Assembly: GCA_013397455.1 (NCBI GenBank) | Contig: VYZB01000124.1 | Coordinates: forward strand, 1,589,199-1,653,198 | Reading direction: 5' to 3' | DNA length: 64,000 nt | From: Crotophaga sulcirostris | Lineage: Eukaryota; Chordata; Aves; Cuculiformes; Crotophagidae | Shown: piece by piece, positions 11,901 to 24,060 of the stretch | Numbering within the stretch: position 1 is the first letter of the stretch | Layout of the letters: the number at the start of each line of letters is the position of its first letter | Translations under genes and position numbers: made by a program | Notes under the pieces: model-generated | Database searches by the model: none | What the model was told of the DNA's origin: nothing | The model's input: the letters and a program-made list of their open reading frames with translations, nothing else

Positions 11901-13329
11901 AATATCCACATCTTCCACTGAAACAGGACTCAAACATCTCATGATCAGCCTTATGTTTCTCTTCCCATCCTGCTCAACCTTTAATGGGCCATTTTTCTTA
12001 CTGCATCACGCTGCCTGCCTATGACCTCGTCATGTTAAAGTGACAGTTAGGTTATCCTGCTGATGGGTATCAAGTTGACGTATCCCATCCTTTCTGTCTG
12101 CGTGCCAGGCAGGGATACATTCCCAGACAACCCACCCTCCCCCTGAGCAGGAGCAGCTATTAGGAAGGCTGCTGTTTCCATGCGTTCCTTTCACAGTGTG
12201 AGCAGCAGAGCTAAGCTGCTAAATGAGACAGTGCATTTCCCACTTTAGACTTTTGAAATTGGTGGGAATGTTGCATATTGGCTTTATTTTCCTTCAAGTG
12301 TGATTAATGATCAAAAATCTACATGTCACAGCTTAGCTATTTAGCCATGGTGCTCTACTCTGGTGGCGCTGAAGGCCATTATTTTGATGGAGCTGGGGAT
12401 AAGCTCTAGATAGAGCTGCAGTTTATTGAGCTGGAGTTTTGGCAAATTCTGTATGCAGAGAATTGAGAGTTAGCTTTTCTGTTTGTGCTGGTGATTTGAT
12501 GTGCTTGCACGTGGGGAGCTTCCAGTGAGCTCCAGTGGGTGTCACTTGGGCAGAGAAAAGCCTTGGCTTTTGAACCAGAACAGGCAAGTGTGCCTATGGA
12601 ACAATGTATTCACTGCGTCTTCTTTAAATGTGGCAAAACCATTCATAATTCTTATCAGTGTGTTCTTATGCTGTGAGGAAGAGAATGCAATGAGGTCATT
12701 TTTCTCTGTTCTTTGTCAAATTCTGAACTGTCTAATTATTACATTTAAATAAGGATGGAGACTGTGTCATTAAGCACAGCTGAAGGCAGCTGGCCCTGCT
12801 CTGTCTTCAAGTCTTGAGACCTGAAGAAGAAAACCTTTTACCTTGGTACATCTAATCTTGGTACTTCTCTTTGGCAGCTGAACACATGGAGAGGCTGCAG
12901 TGCCAAGGCTCTCCTGTTTCCTTCAGTATGGGTGCCTGTCGGTTTCAACATCAAGGGCAAGAGTTTGTTTGTCTGTGATGCAGTGGATTTTGTAAGAAAA
13001 CAGAAATAGTGTTGATGCTGTCATAAAGGGTTGGAGGTACTTTTAACCTCTGCCACTGAAGGGAGAAGGGCAGGGAGTTTCTGGAAGCCCTGCCAGTGGA
13101 ATTGGAAATGAATGCCACCCCAGCAATACCAAACATTGAGGCAAAACAGTCGATCAGCTGTGCATGAACCTCACCCAAAGGGAGGCATTAGCGACTGGAG
13201 TTCGAATAATGAATTATCTCAGGGACTAGGTGGTACATTGAATCCATCTCCATACACCTCTGCCCTTTGAGGGTATCTCTATGACACCCTGGTCATAAAC
13301 AGTTATGGTTAGATACTGAGATTTGAGTG
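8991..13329. other. Unique non-coding sequence
   Basis: No repeat family was recognised in this 4.3-kb stretch apart from a 20-bp tandem duplication at 11303. The open frame at 9305-9721 (138 codons) resembles no known protein. An acceptor/donor pair frames 10779-10857 but the peptide is unremarkable. Confidence 0.5.
11303..11342 (+). repeat. 20-bp tandem duplication, two copies
   Basis: ttccaagcacaatattatca is followed directly by ttccaagcataatattatcc, differing at two positions. This is a small local duplication of the kind made by replication slippage. Confidence 0.85.
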
Positions 13330-13700
13330 TGTTGCTTTATATAGATTTACGTGTCAATGCACGTCCTGGATGGGAAGGCTAAAATTTAATATTAAGTATG
13401 AGCTCCTCAGCCGGAGCCCAGAGGTCCCCATATGTCAGATCAAGCGTCTGTCAGCATCGCCATTACAAGATGATGTATGGTCTCTCTTTATTTACTTATG
13501 ATTATTACTGATCATCTTAACAAACAGGTTATCGATATATGAAGCACAGGGGAAGTTCATTTATATCAGGATGTCAATATCAAGGTCATTTTTATAACTA
13601 AAAAGGGTCGAGAACAAAAGATAGATGGATCATCTATGACTAAAGCCAAGCATCCAATCCATTTACGTTGCTGCAAACAGCAGAGCTTTATCTGTTAACC
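13330..13700. promoter_or_regulatory. Candidate conserved non-coding element
   Basis: The stretch is repeat-free and rich in known developmental factor cores: acttatgattattactgat, ttatcgatatatg, atatcaaggtcatttt (nuclear-receptor half-site type AAGGTCA), ctttatctgttaacc. Such dense mixtures are typical of conserved enhancers near developmental genes. This is a composition-based inference only. Confidence 0.3.
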
Positions 13701-14394
13701 AGAACATGACACTTCACTCTTCAAGGTGGTTTTTTGCTCAGATAATAGATAGCTCCAGATATATTAAGTGATTGCATTGCGTAGCTCTGCGGCAGGTGGA
13801 ATTTAGAGTTGATGACCCTAAGCTTCCATTCCATTACCATTTTCTCCATGGTTAGAGTGAAAATGTAACCACTTTGCAGTTTAGAATCACATTCTATCAG
13901 AGGAGCTTGTACTTTATTCAGCATAAAAGCCTGCTAGGCACGTTCCCAGGTTTGCAAGTGAACAAACTCAATAAACACAGATACAATTCAATATATAAAA
14001 CTGCTGTTTTAATCCTTAGACTGTACGAACTTCTCAGTGCTAGGCTCTAGGCTTGGGACTCTACTCTCCTTTCAAGAATCCCTGTATGTTGCAAAAGGAG
14101 ATGTGCACTCCCTATGGAAATGTTTCCTCTCTGCTGCAGGGTCCTTAAAGATCCCATTCTCTGTACTTGGTAAAATCTCTCTTCTTCAAAGATGACTAGT
14201 TAATAGATGGTTGCTAAAGGTGGTGCTGGTTGGCTAAAATGGAATAAAATAATAGAGGGAGGTCAGAAGTGGTGCCCTACTAAAGGGAAAGGCAAAGGCA
14301 TCTCTTGCTTGGATCCAAGGAACACGTGTGACGTTCTCTTTTGGCAAAACTGCCAAACTACCAAGTGCGTTTCTTGTGCTCATTAACACTAGAC
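13701..14394. other. Unique non-coding sequence
   Basis: No repeat, RNA gene or convincing coding frame seen. Confidence 0.5.
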
Positions 14395-14760
14395 TTTAAA
14401 AACCCGATAAGAACGCAATATAAAATCAAAGAGCCCCTGAAGACTGTGAGATTATATTTAATACTCTCCTATCACCAGGCCCTGAGTGCTTGGCGAGAGA
14501 ACCGGTGACATTTACTAATCAACCCGCTCTCTTATTTGTCTTGGCCAAAAGTCTCAAGTCCTCAGCTCATTGAAGTTATTACAAACGCTCTCCATTAGGT
14601 TGTGTTTAACTTCCTGGTTTGCAGTGAACTTGATCACAATGTCCTGGAGGATTTATGCCTCTAAAAAGCGATACCGCTGTTGCGATACCCTGTATGTAAA
14701 TTGTGGGTTTATTTTCTTGCTTGCAGTCTTTGTTCCTAAACACATTCTTAATGTTTGACA
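14395..14760. promoter_or_regulatory. Candidate conserved non-coding element
   Basis: Repeat-free sequence with balanced composition, isolated CpGs (acccgataagaacg, aacccgctctc, gcgataccgctg) in an otherwise CpG-poor setting, and AT-rich cores. Retained CpG in non-island, non-coding DNA can indicate constraint. No alignment was available. Confidence 0.22.
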
Positions 14761-17299
14761 TTCGTGCTTTGTAACATTAATTAACTACCGCGACATTTCC
14801 CTGCACCATTCTGGGCACATAGAAGCTCGTTCTGTGTGGTAGAAGGTGCAGTTGCTCACTGAGAGATGACTTGGGATGTTACTTTTGAATAGCCTTCAGA
14901 ATAACCTGTAATGACTCACCTCTGCAAACTGCAGTTTGATTGCCTAAAAGCTGCCAAACGAGCAAAATTCCTCGGTGAAGCCACACAAGACATCAGGCAT
15001 GAGCAAGTGCAACCAACCCTCAGGAGTTTGGGCCACTGATCCCTCTTGATTTTGAACATCTTTCACGCAGCACTGCACCACCGTTTTGTTCAGACTTTCA
15101 ACTGAAAAATTAATGGTTTTAAAATGGTCTGTGGAGTGCAGACCATGGCTCTGCGGACTGTTACTGGTCCACAAACCACAGTTTGGCTGCTCTACACTGT
15201 TCCCAATTGTGCTAGGGTTGCCCTTAGCACTGAATGCTTGGTTTATTCTTTATACTCTTTTCATCCCTTGGCTTGTTTCTTGCCCGTCAGAGCCGTGCTG
15301 TTCATCCTCCTTCCCTCACCAGCCAGGAAAGGAAATTCTTCCTCTCAGACAAGAGCTTTCCTCCCTTCCCTCTTCATTCCAGGCACATTCGTTTCAAATT
15401 CCCAAGGCAGGATATTGAAAATTTCCTCAAGTTAATAGGGCTGCACAAATTTACTTACTATAGAAAATGTAAAATTTTGGTAAATTGGCCAGAAAGTGCT
15501 ATAAAATCCCTGCATTTTAAAATTACGGCTAATGGTAAAAATTAAATGCTGGAATGGTTTTCTGTGGGTTCCTTCTCCCTCGGGCTTTCCTATAAAAGAA
15601 CATCATCTCTGTGACTTCCCCATTGTAGGGGTGTTTGCTGATGTGTTTTCAAGGACCATTCCAGCCTCTGAAGGCAGATTTAACCACGCGCTCACAGTCA
15701 TCGCCAGGGTGAGCCAGTGCCGTGCTGGTTGCAGCTTTCAAAAGCTCCTCTTGCTCATCCTCCTTGCTGCAGAGGAGATGATAACCCAGCACAGATTTAA
15801 ACACTGAAGTGCTTGCTTAGCTGTAAGTCTTACTGACTTGAGCGGTGATGTATTGAGGTCTGACTAAAGAGTCAGATGATAATGAAGAACAAGTTATGAC
15901 CAAGCGCTGTGGAATTATTGGGCATTTCCTTCTGTTTCCAACTTGGAGCAGATGTGGAAATATAAGATTCACAGGGAAACAACAGGGCAGGTTCCAGTCT
16001 GTCATCTCCTTCACCATTGGAGTTTGCTGAGTGCATCAAACCATGCCTATTGAAGTTTAAGTTTGGGGTTGTTTTTTTTTAAATGACAGTTTATCTGAGC
16101 TTGCAGGATGAATGGATAACGTTACTATTTACATAAGCTCATTGTGATCTGTCTCAGTAATGTAATCAACTTAGGGTTAACTGCAGCTGGAGAATGCCAG
16201 CTTGTAAACTGTTTTTCAAAAAGAATCACATGGTGTTCCTTGACATGTTTAGTATACAGTCAGGAGGCCTTGCAAAAATTATAGCACATCCCAAACTCAT
16301 GTAACCAAGTCGGGATTCGGTTGCGACCAGTTCCCTGGATCCAGGAAATGAAAGGCAGTGGAATTCCTCAACAGCCGGCGGAGATACACCTCTGACCAGA
16401 GCCTCCAGCACCTGACCTGGCTGCTGCTGACATGTTGTCTTTCTTTTGGCTAAAATCAACATATCAGTTGATAGAAAAAGCATATGGTGTAAATTTTGAG
16501 TACATTTAAGAACATCTGTATTAACTGCGAAAGCGCAGCCCACTCTCCGCGTCAAGTGTTATATTTAGTCTTATGGCATTTGCAGAAGATGAAGTCCAGC
16601 CTGAGCTAAAATTACCCAATGAGTAGATTTTCAAAGTATCTTTTGTTATTCTTATTAATAAACATCACATCTGGTACTTACTTTCCCTCTTTCTCCTTTA
16701 ATTAGGAGATGCCATTTACATCCCACTGCTGCAGCCACCCAGCTCTCCTTTGGTTGCAGAGAGGGATCTCTCTGGGCAGTCCTTGCCCCTCAGAGCTTAC
16801 TCTGTCCCAGCCTACCTACTCTTAGTTTCCACCCACCCAGAAAGGTGTTGTCAGACCCTCTCCATTCCAAGCTGGGAATGCAAAGGAAGAGTTCTGAAAT
16901 TTCTGAAGGCTTTGTCAGAGCCCTGGCTGTGGTTTGGGCACACGAGATTTGGGGTTCTGGCCTCTGCCCTGCACATGATACACACCACACCATGCCAAAA
17001 ACCAAAATGAGCTCAGCATCCAAACATCAGCTTCTTCCACTGACAGGGGCAAATAGGAAATTCCAGCATGTTCTGGTTACGGACGGTTTCCAGGCCAATG
17101 CAGAATGTCTGTGGCAGAACTTGGTCCCGTGCTGTTGCATTTTTGCCATAATCATCTTCCTTTTTTGAAGTCCAGTGTAAAGAAATAATGGAAAAATACC
17201 ATCTAAAAAGAGTTCCTGATCTCCCACTACTGCTGAAATACCTTCATCAACACATAAATGTTCTGATAGTTTGAGTGTGGAGATGGTTCCATCAGAACT
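14761..17299. other. Unique non-coding sequence
   Basis: No repeat recognised. Several overlapping plus-strand frames at 15086-15807 have leucine- and serine-rich chance-like products. An acceptor-like pyrimidine tract near 16690 has no matching exon. Confidence 0.5.
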
Positions 17300-17424
17300 A
17301 AAGGCCAGGTTGGATGGGGCTCTGAGCACCCTGATCTGGTTGAAGATGTCCCTGCTCACTGCAGGGAGGCTGGACTGCTTGACCTTCATGGTCCCTTCCA
17401 ACCCAAACCATTCTATGATTCTAC
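17300..17424 (+). repeat. CR1 LINE 3' tail fragment
   Basis: It starts abruptly at aaggccaggttggatgggg and runs to the terminal ccattctatgattctac, the standard CR1 end. It carries the variant segment ctgatctggttgaagatgtc that is also present in the copy at 40565, so these two probably belong to the same CR1 subfamily. It is strongly 5'-truncated (about 125 bp). Confidence 0.96.
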
Positions 17425-17844
17425 AAAAACTAAAATTCTTCATGAAATCAGGGTTTGTTTCCCTAGAAATTCTGCAACAGAAGAAAATGGAAAAAATATT
17501 TCACCTTATGAAATCTCAGCCATTTTAAAATATTCTAAATGAACAAGTAGAAAAACAGCCACTGGTGCTTTTCTGTACAAGCACCATTTTTGAATATTTA
17601 TGAAATACTTTTTACAGAAATTCTGTTCTCTATGAATTTTGAAATTTGGGATCTGCTATGAATTGAAGGGAAAAAAAAATAAATAGAATTTGAGAAACAG
17701 AACTTGCCCCTTGAGTGCGGGTCTATCCAAACCAACAAAAGGAAGCTTGTGTTGGCATTTAGATTCAGACTCAGGAATTCCTGACTCTTAAGCCTGTTTA
17801 TACAGGACCACACCACAGCCCAATTTGCACTTCATTTTGATTTT
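17425..17844. other. AT-rich unique sequence
   Basis: Nothing recognised apart from A-rich runs near 17670. Confidence 0.5.
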
Positions 17845-18060
17845 TTTTCCCCTCGACGTTTATGGCCATGTTGAACGGGCGGATTATGCACTCCGAACGC
17901 ACATACTTAACCAATTGTATTTAAAGACGTTTTGCATATAATAATTACAGTTAAGTGTCTTCGTTTGGAAGCAGCAGTGTTCCGTGAATGCTTTTAAGTC
18001 ATTTCACATAGGCATATTTATATTGAAGCTCTGAAAGTTTCATAGCCTCATTCTCAAAGG
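17845..18060. promoter_or_regulatory. Candidate conserved non-coding element
   Basis: The segment mixes isolated CpGs (cctcgacgtttatggcc, gaacgggcggattatgc, ctccgaacgcac) with homeodomain-type cores (tttatggc, ttttgcatataataattac). It is repeat-free and stands out from the flanks. The presence of tttatggcc suggests a Cdx/Hox-type site, which is an inference. Confidence 0.3.
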
Positions 18061-19498
18061 GCTTTTGAGGGTGGCTGGTTCGCAGGGAACGCACCCGGAG
18101 TGGTGGGTGCAGCTCCCCAGCAGCGCGGCGACGCGCGCTTCTGGCTGGGCGTGATAGGTATTTACCTTTCAGTAATTCAGGGTGAGATTTCAGCGTGTGT
18201 GTGTGTGCACGAAAGGAACACACAGGGTTTTATTGCTCTGGTATTCACCTCTTGGTGCTGTTTGCTCTCAGCTACTTTCTAAACCACAGTTTCAGTATCT
18301 ATTAGAGCTGTTGTAAAATACAGAATGCTTTAGGGTTCTGGCTGTTTAAGACGTGACGTATTGTTATTACAGCTGAACTTGGAGATCTTTGCCAAGATTT
18401 TTGACATTTGTACATTGGCTGATCTCACCTGGGCATGGACAAAGGGGTCCAAGGACTTTGTGCCAAGTCCTCAGATGCTGAAACTCAACAGAGCCTCCTT
18501 GGCCCTTTCTTTTTTTAAGTAAGGTTTCTTCACAACATACAACCACTCTCATTCTGTCTTGTGTTTCTCTCTCTGCTCCTTGGAGCTTTTTCTCCATTCT
18601 CCTTCGGTAACCAAAAGGGGGCTGGAAGACCTGAGCACCTTGACCCAACCCTGGCATCCAAGCCTATATTTAACCTCAGACCTCTGAGATCCCCACAGAG
18701 GTCAGCGAAGCCAGTTAAACACTTGGAGTTTCACTGCATGACCAAGTCCTTGTAAAGCCTGTTTATCCTGATGGGGCTATCCCGTGTGATATGAATTTTA
18801 GGTACTTGACCTCCCTGAATGCCTGCTGACCTAGATCTAATCTGAGGCAGAACACAGCACCTTTTAATGACTTGGATCACCACACCTCTGTTGGAGGAGG
18901 AATTAAAGGGCTTCCTGCGCAGCTGCTGGAAGCACCGAGGCATCCCCTGGTCAGTCCCTACTGTTGGGATACAGCTACTGCTGTGTTGGAAGTTTTGGGC
19001 TGAGCATTGGCTGCAGGAATTGAGAACATTTGTGTTTGTGAGGTGGAAGGAGCCTCCAGCTTAAATGGGGATGCTGGGAGCACGGCTGTCAGGGGCCTGA
19101 CCCTGCCACCATTTCTTGGACTTGGCCTTCGGCAGGGCCAACCATGGCATGGGCTGCAGGCTTTGTTTGCCTGCTTCAGAGGGAGAGCCCACCAGTTCCC
19201 ATCCTCTTAGCGCCTGTACTCTACATCACCTACCACTTGGAAAAGAAACGCGTATCCTAGTCAGCCCAATCTAAAGTTATTATTTATAGAAGCTACAAAA
19301 AAACTTAAAATTTGTGGAAGAACATAATAGTAGTTCTGTATCAGTCTCCATCCAACTTCCAAACTGCCTGCATCGCTCTGTGGCAGTTGAGAGTTTTGGC
19401 TTTTAAATGTAATCATCATCATCATTGTCATCTTTAGCATTTTATAACATTTTTCATTGCAATTCAACTTAATTTTTTTCCTATTTTGTTTTTCATAG
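18061..19498. other. Unique non-coding sequence
   Basis: A short CpG-rich patch lies at 18085-18150 (gcagcgcggcgacgcgcgct). A (GT)6 run lies at 18195-18207. No repeat family recognised. Confidence 0.5.
18195..18207 (+). repeat. (GT)n microsatellite, about six units
   Basis: A short uninterrupted GT run, too short to be very unstable. Confidence 0.8.
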
Positions 19499-19549
19499 CA
19501 AATTCTGACTGATCCCGAGGTGACCTCCCAAGACGGCAATATCAGAAAG
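19499..19549 (+). other. Exon-like island, 51 nt, phase-symmetric candidate exon
   Basis: A long pyrimidine tract (aatttttttcctattttg, then tttttcatag) ends in AG at 19497-19498, and the segment is closed by AAG|gtagga at 19550. The 51 nt between are exactly 17 codons. Only one of the three frames is open and it reads QILTDPEVTSQDGNIRK; the other two hit stops. Two CpGs sit inside (cccgag, gacggc) in a CpG-poor AT-rich setting. A symmetric exon of this size would suit an alternatively included cassette exon. I do not recognise the peptide, no neighbouring exon was found, and pseudo-exons with good splice signals are common in vertebrate introns, so this stays a candidate. Confidence 0.25.
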
Positions 19550-22500
19550 GTAGGATACGGATCAGTTTTGTCCAAGTTGTTTATTGTCTGACTTTGAAAT
19601 ACACCTAGGCATTTTTTTCTCCTCTTTCTTCTGACCAGAGGTGTGTATCTCAATAGCATTTTAAAAGTTTTCCAATATTTGCTGTTACTTTTTTGGATTA
19701 AGTATTGCGGCTCTATTGGCGTATTTTTCTGTCTTTTTGTGATTCCAATATTTATGAGAAAGAAAATAATAGTTTGAAGTATTCCTTGATTCAGCTACAA
19801 TATAAACAGCTACCAGTCCAAACTGAAAAACCTCATTTACCTCTTTTCCAGTAAAAGAAAACGTTGGTCCTTTGTTAAAAGTGCTAAATTTTTAGAGGTC
19901 ACTTTGCTGTGTAAATGTGGCTTACATGAAGTCCAAGGGAAAGGGAATAGAGATATAAAAGGATAAAATTTAACTCTCGTGATGTATCACTGGTGCTTTT
20001 CATCACATTGTGATGCTTAAACTATAATACTGACCAGAGAAAAATGTGTTCCAAATACAGCCCAGCTGTATAAATCTCTCATAGTAGCTGTGCGGCAGCC
20101 TCAGCGCTGCATATTTCAGTAGCCCGTCTGCTCTTTGGGTTGGGGTTATTCTCGGTGATGCTGGAATGACATTCTTTCCATGGCTATCTTTTGGTTAACG
20201 GCTTTACTAGAGTAAAGTGTTACAAGTCGTACTTGATTAGAGCCTCTCTTGGATGTCCAGAGGTGGTGTGTCCTTGCCGAAATAATGAGCTCGCTGTAAT
20301 TCTTTTCATATGCAATTGCCTTACAACGGGTATTCACAACCCTGTTCATAAAATATGACTTTTTGAAAGTGGAAAATATTTTAAATTGGATCTTGCAACA
20401 ACTGCCATTTTTATTCGTTCTTTTAGGCAAGCTTTAATACCGTTTCTTAACTCTGAAAGCTAAAAGGAAACACTTATTTCACCCTGCCAAACAAAGTGAA
20501 ATATAATCCTCGTCAGGCTCCAGAGTTGGTTTGGGAAGAGATATTTAGACGCATGTCTGCCATGGGCCAATCTGTTCTTACCATGTCGAGAAAAATAAGC
20601 TTTTATTTTAGAAAGGCAGGCTATGGATACGAACCCTCCTTTGACCACACCATGACCTTGCAGAGGACCTATCGCAATACTGCTGAACTTTTTACCTTGC
20701 TCATCTCCATAACTCACTTGGCGTTTGTCTCTGCCTCTGTGGGATCCTTTTGTCTGAGCAGGCATGGGGACAAGGCGGCAGGTTCGTATTATCACAACGC
20801 ACTCATCACAGGGATGGAGTCAATTCTCCATGGCTCAGGACCACTCAGCTATTTCTTTCCCAGTCTCTAAGTACATTATCACAAATAAATCCTCTGCCTT
20901 ACCTCGCAGAATCCACATTTCCTTAAAGAGAGCACAGGCTTTGTAGGAAACAAGGGTAGAAGGCAAAGTTAGACCAGCAGCTTTCTATGTTCGGTGTGGT
21001 TTTGTGTTTAAATATCATTAATTTCAAAGGAGAATGTTGCAAAAACTACAGGTCTTTGAAAAATACCATGTCCTTAAATATTTTCCTGTATGGCAGGTAT
21101 AAAACTGGACAATTATGATATTTGGCAAGGGGGGGAAGGATTGGCCTTCCACTTCTGTCTTCTAAATGCATTGTAGAGAAGCACTCGCGGGAGTTTATGA
21201 GGTGATAAATTTATTGAAGGATGGGCAGTAGGGTTTTACAGCTAGGGTAAGAAAGGTCAAAGCAGTAAGGTAAAGAGTTCAAGTCTAAACTTTATGGCTT
21301 GTGAAAAGACTACTGCTAGACAGCCTTTCAGCCAGGAGAAAATGAAAAATAAAGGATGAAAAATTATTCTGTACCATTTTTGTAGTATCTCAAAATTGTT
21401 TGTAAGTAGCCCTCTAGCATTTTGCTTCAGTGGTACAAAACCCTCGTGGGGGAAGATTTCTTTTTCCAGCCTCTCTAAATCATTCAGTTGTCATATCCCT
21501 AAAGACACAATGGTTGAGATTTGACTTCAATTTATTCCTGTTCCTTCAGAGATAAGTTGGTGGCAAGAAGGTGACTGCAGACAAATGTACCTGTAGTGGG
21601 TGGGCTGATGTCAACAGGGAGGGAAGAAGTCAGAGCCAAACAGAGGAGCCATCACTTTCCATGGCTCCTCTGATGCCTGCTGTACCACGGGGTCAGTAAC
21701 AAGGACCAGAAAGGGAAAAAAATCACCAGAATGCAGAGGAAACCTGTAAACCCAGTAAAAAATAGAGCAGGGAAGGGAAGCATAGTAGAGGGATGGGAGA
21801 TGAACTAGAAGCAATCTTTGCTTAAAAATTGACCCCAGCAGTATTTGTGCTGTTACTCTGCCAGAAAAATGCTCTCTTAGCTAACTTTGTGTGAACTGAG
21901 AGGCAAGGAAAGGTGTGGGGATGCAGCACAGCGCGCTGTGCTATCGTATCGCAAAGCTGGCCTCGGCTGCCTTGGAGTAAAATCGTTTTCAGTTTGCATT
22001 GCGGTTGTTTCTGCTGGGACACCAACACGGGAAAACTGATGTGTTTGGTAGCAGCTGTCTCACAAGAATTAAGATTTCTAGCAATGTTGTTAAGGACTTG
22101 GATCCAGGATTGTTTTTCTGTATCTGGAAATGTTCCGTGCTCCAACCAAGTTTTACTTTTACTTCGTTTGCTTGCTGGTAGTTTTAACTTGCACAAATAC
22201 ACATCAGCTCCTCGGCCTGTTTGTTTAATTGTAAATAATTGATTGTGAAAGTAACACTAAAACAGGAGATAAGCTTTTTTCTAGTGGACTGAATACAGAC
22301 ATTCAAAGATGTGCCCAAATGTGTAAGTTATACCTGTGGGTACATTGTCCCATATTCCCAAACGTCTTTCTTTCCAAGCCATCTTCCTGCACTCTGTTTA
22401 TTTTGCTTAGGAAGCAGCTCACGTGTTCTATCGCTCTGAATTTGCCAGGCTTCTCCACTGCATTTAATACATTTAAGAAAAAAGGCTCATTACCATTATC

Positions 22501-22899
22501 TTCATTGTCATTTTGATTTAATGAGATGAAAGATTGAGCCTTCCTCTGGCAGGAAGCACGGCCGGTGTCCATTACAAGACACCTTTTTTCCCAAGGAGTA
22601 ATGCTGGGTGTATTTCTCTCTCCTTTAAAAGTCACTTTGGCTGCTGGTGTGAGCATCCCGGTGAAGGAGGCTCTGTGTAGCCCAGCCGCCTCCGGAGGGG
22701 CTGTTTTTCTGGCTGCGGTGACAAGAGACCTCGGGGACTTCTCCCTTCAGTAGACTCTCTATTTAGTTTCTGTTTACTTAGAGGGAATGGCCTGAGGGGC
22801 TACTGGAGAGAAAACATCTGTGGGAGATAATCTATAGAGTTATCTATCTATCAGTCTTGTCGACCCTGTCTCCCCCGAGAGCAAGCTGAGAGACTTGTA
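19550..22899. other. Unique non-coding sequence
   Basis: No repeat recognised in 3.3 kb. The frame at 20496-20870 (124 codons) has a long frame on the opposite strand over the same bases (20460-20795). Neither product is recognisable. A moderately CpG-containing stretch is at 22555-22750. Confidence 0.5.
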
Positions 22900-23170
22900 A
22901 TAAAAAGGCATCACTGAAGAGGCTTTAGGGACAAATAAAGAGACATGTTAAGGGCCAGCTGAAAAAGGATAGAAGACATTATTAAAGCTCAATAGCCGTC
23001 TTATCAAAATCCAATAGGATAGGCATTTGGCAAAAGGCTTTAAATTTATTCTTTGACTTTCTCGAGAGCTTGAATTTATCCATTAACAGGAATGTGCTGC
23101 ATAGGGAGCGGGAGATGCTATCGGCTTCAAAAGAGTTGGCTTCAATCTGGTATTGTACAAAACACAACAA
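22900..23170. promoter_or_regulatory. Candidate conserved non-coding element
   Basis: Repeat-free, with isolated CpGs (atagccgtcttatc, ctttctcgagagc, gctatcggcttc) and AT-rich cores including ttaaatttattctttgac and tttatccattaacagg. The composition resembles deeply conserved enhancers. Not tested. Confidence 0.25.
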
Positions 23171-23570
23171 CAACTGGAGACAAAACCAATTTTTTCCCCT
23201 ACTTTGGCTGACTTCATACGCTGTGAAAGAGTAGAAACTGGTAACACAGTGCTGATGACGCTATAAAGGAATATGGTCAGCTCAGTAATTTATTCTCTAT
23301 TCCCAAATCCCATCGTTTTTTTAAAAATCAAGTTACTGTTAGAAACTGGGTGAAACTAGGTATCTTGACTTCTTAGAAAACATAAAGAAGTAAACAAGGA
23401 ATCTCAGTGTGGAAAGCTTTTATTCCTGAAACAAATGTAAAAACCAACTAATGTTTGGTTCCTGCAGACAGGAGTGGGATGGGGCCATAAATCTCCCCAG
23501 GTTTATTATTATATACAAAATGCTACAGGTCACAGGAACCATCTGATACTTCAGAGCCACATTGTTCACA

Positions 23571-23640
23571 CAAGATGATTGATTGATAATTATGATAATT
23601 TGCCAAATGATTATTTGGGTATTATAACCATAGTTTGTCC
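23571..23640. promoter_or_regulatory. TGAT-repeat/homeodomain cluster
   Basis: gatgattgattgataatta followed by tgataatttgccaaatgatt gives three overlapping TGATTGAT-type PBX/HOX-like cores and several ATTA cores in under 60 bp. The motif density is visible; function is inferred. Confidence 0.25.
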
Positions 23641-23859
23641 CACTGGATTGCTGTGAAGACATTTTCTATATCATAGGCCGTCAGAAATGGCCTCTGGCAA
23701 CGAGGGATATGGAAAGGTCTGGCCGGTCTCTCCCAGTGGGACCTGTAGGACTGATGAATGATGACCCAGAGGAGTCAGAAATCAGACTTCAATAAGCAGT
23801 CAGGAAGGTAGTTAGGGAAGAGCAAGGGAACTGTTAACTGTCTTTTGTGGAGCAATTAC

Positions 23860-24060
23860 TGGCCAGGCCATACACCCGCAGGCGGAGCACAGCCTGTCAG
23901 AATATTGTACAGAGAGAGCGGCTGGGAGATTTGAACTTCAGGCTTTGAAGTGCCTGGATTTATGGCACTTTGCACAAAACACATTTGCATTTTGGCGTTT
24001 AATATGGATTATGAAGCTATTTAATATCGATGTCTAATAAAAAGTGTTCAAAAACTGTTA
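23860..24060. promoter_or_regulatory. Candidate conserved non-coding element
   Basis: It contains cacccgcaggcggagcaca, ggatttatggcactttgc, acatttgcattttggcg (octamer-like ATTTGCAT) and taatatcgatgtctaat. The mix of an octamer-like site, TTTATGGC and an ATCGAT word in repeat-free DNA suggests a developmental enhancer. Inference only. Confidence 0.28.

Noticed and set aside
20460..20870. Overlapping 124- and 111-codon frames on opposite strands
   Set aside because: No domain, no splice or promoter context, and mutual overlap suggests a locally stop-poor stretch.
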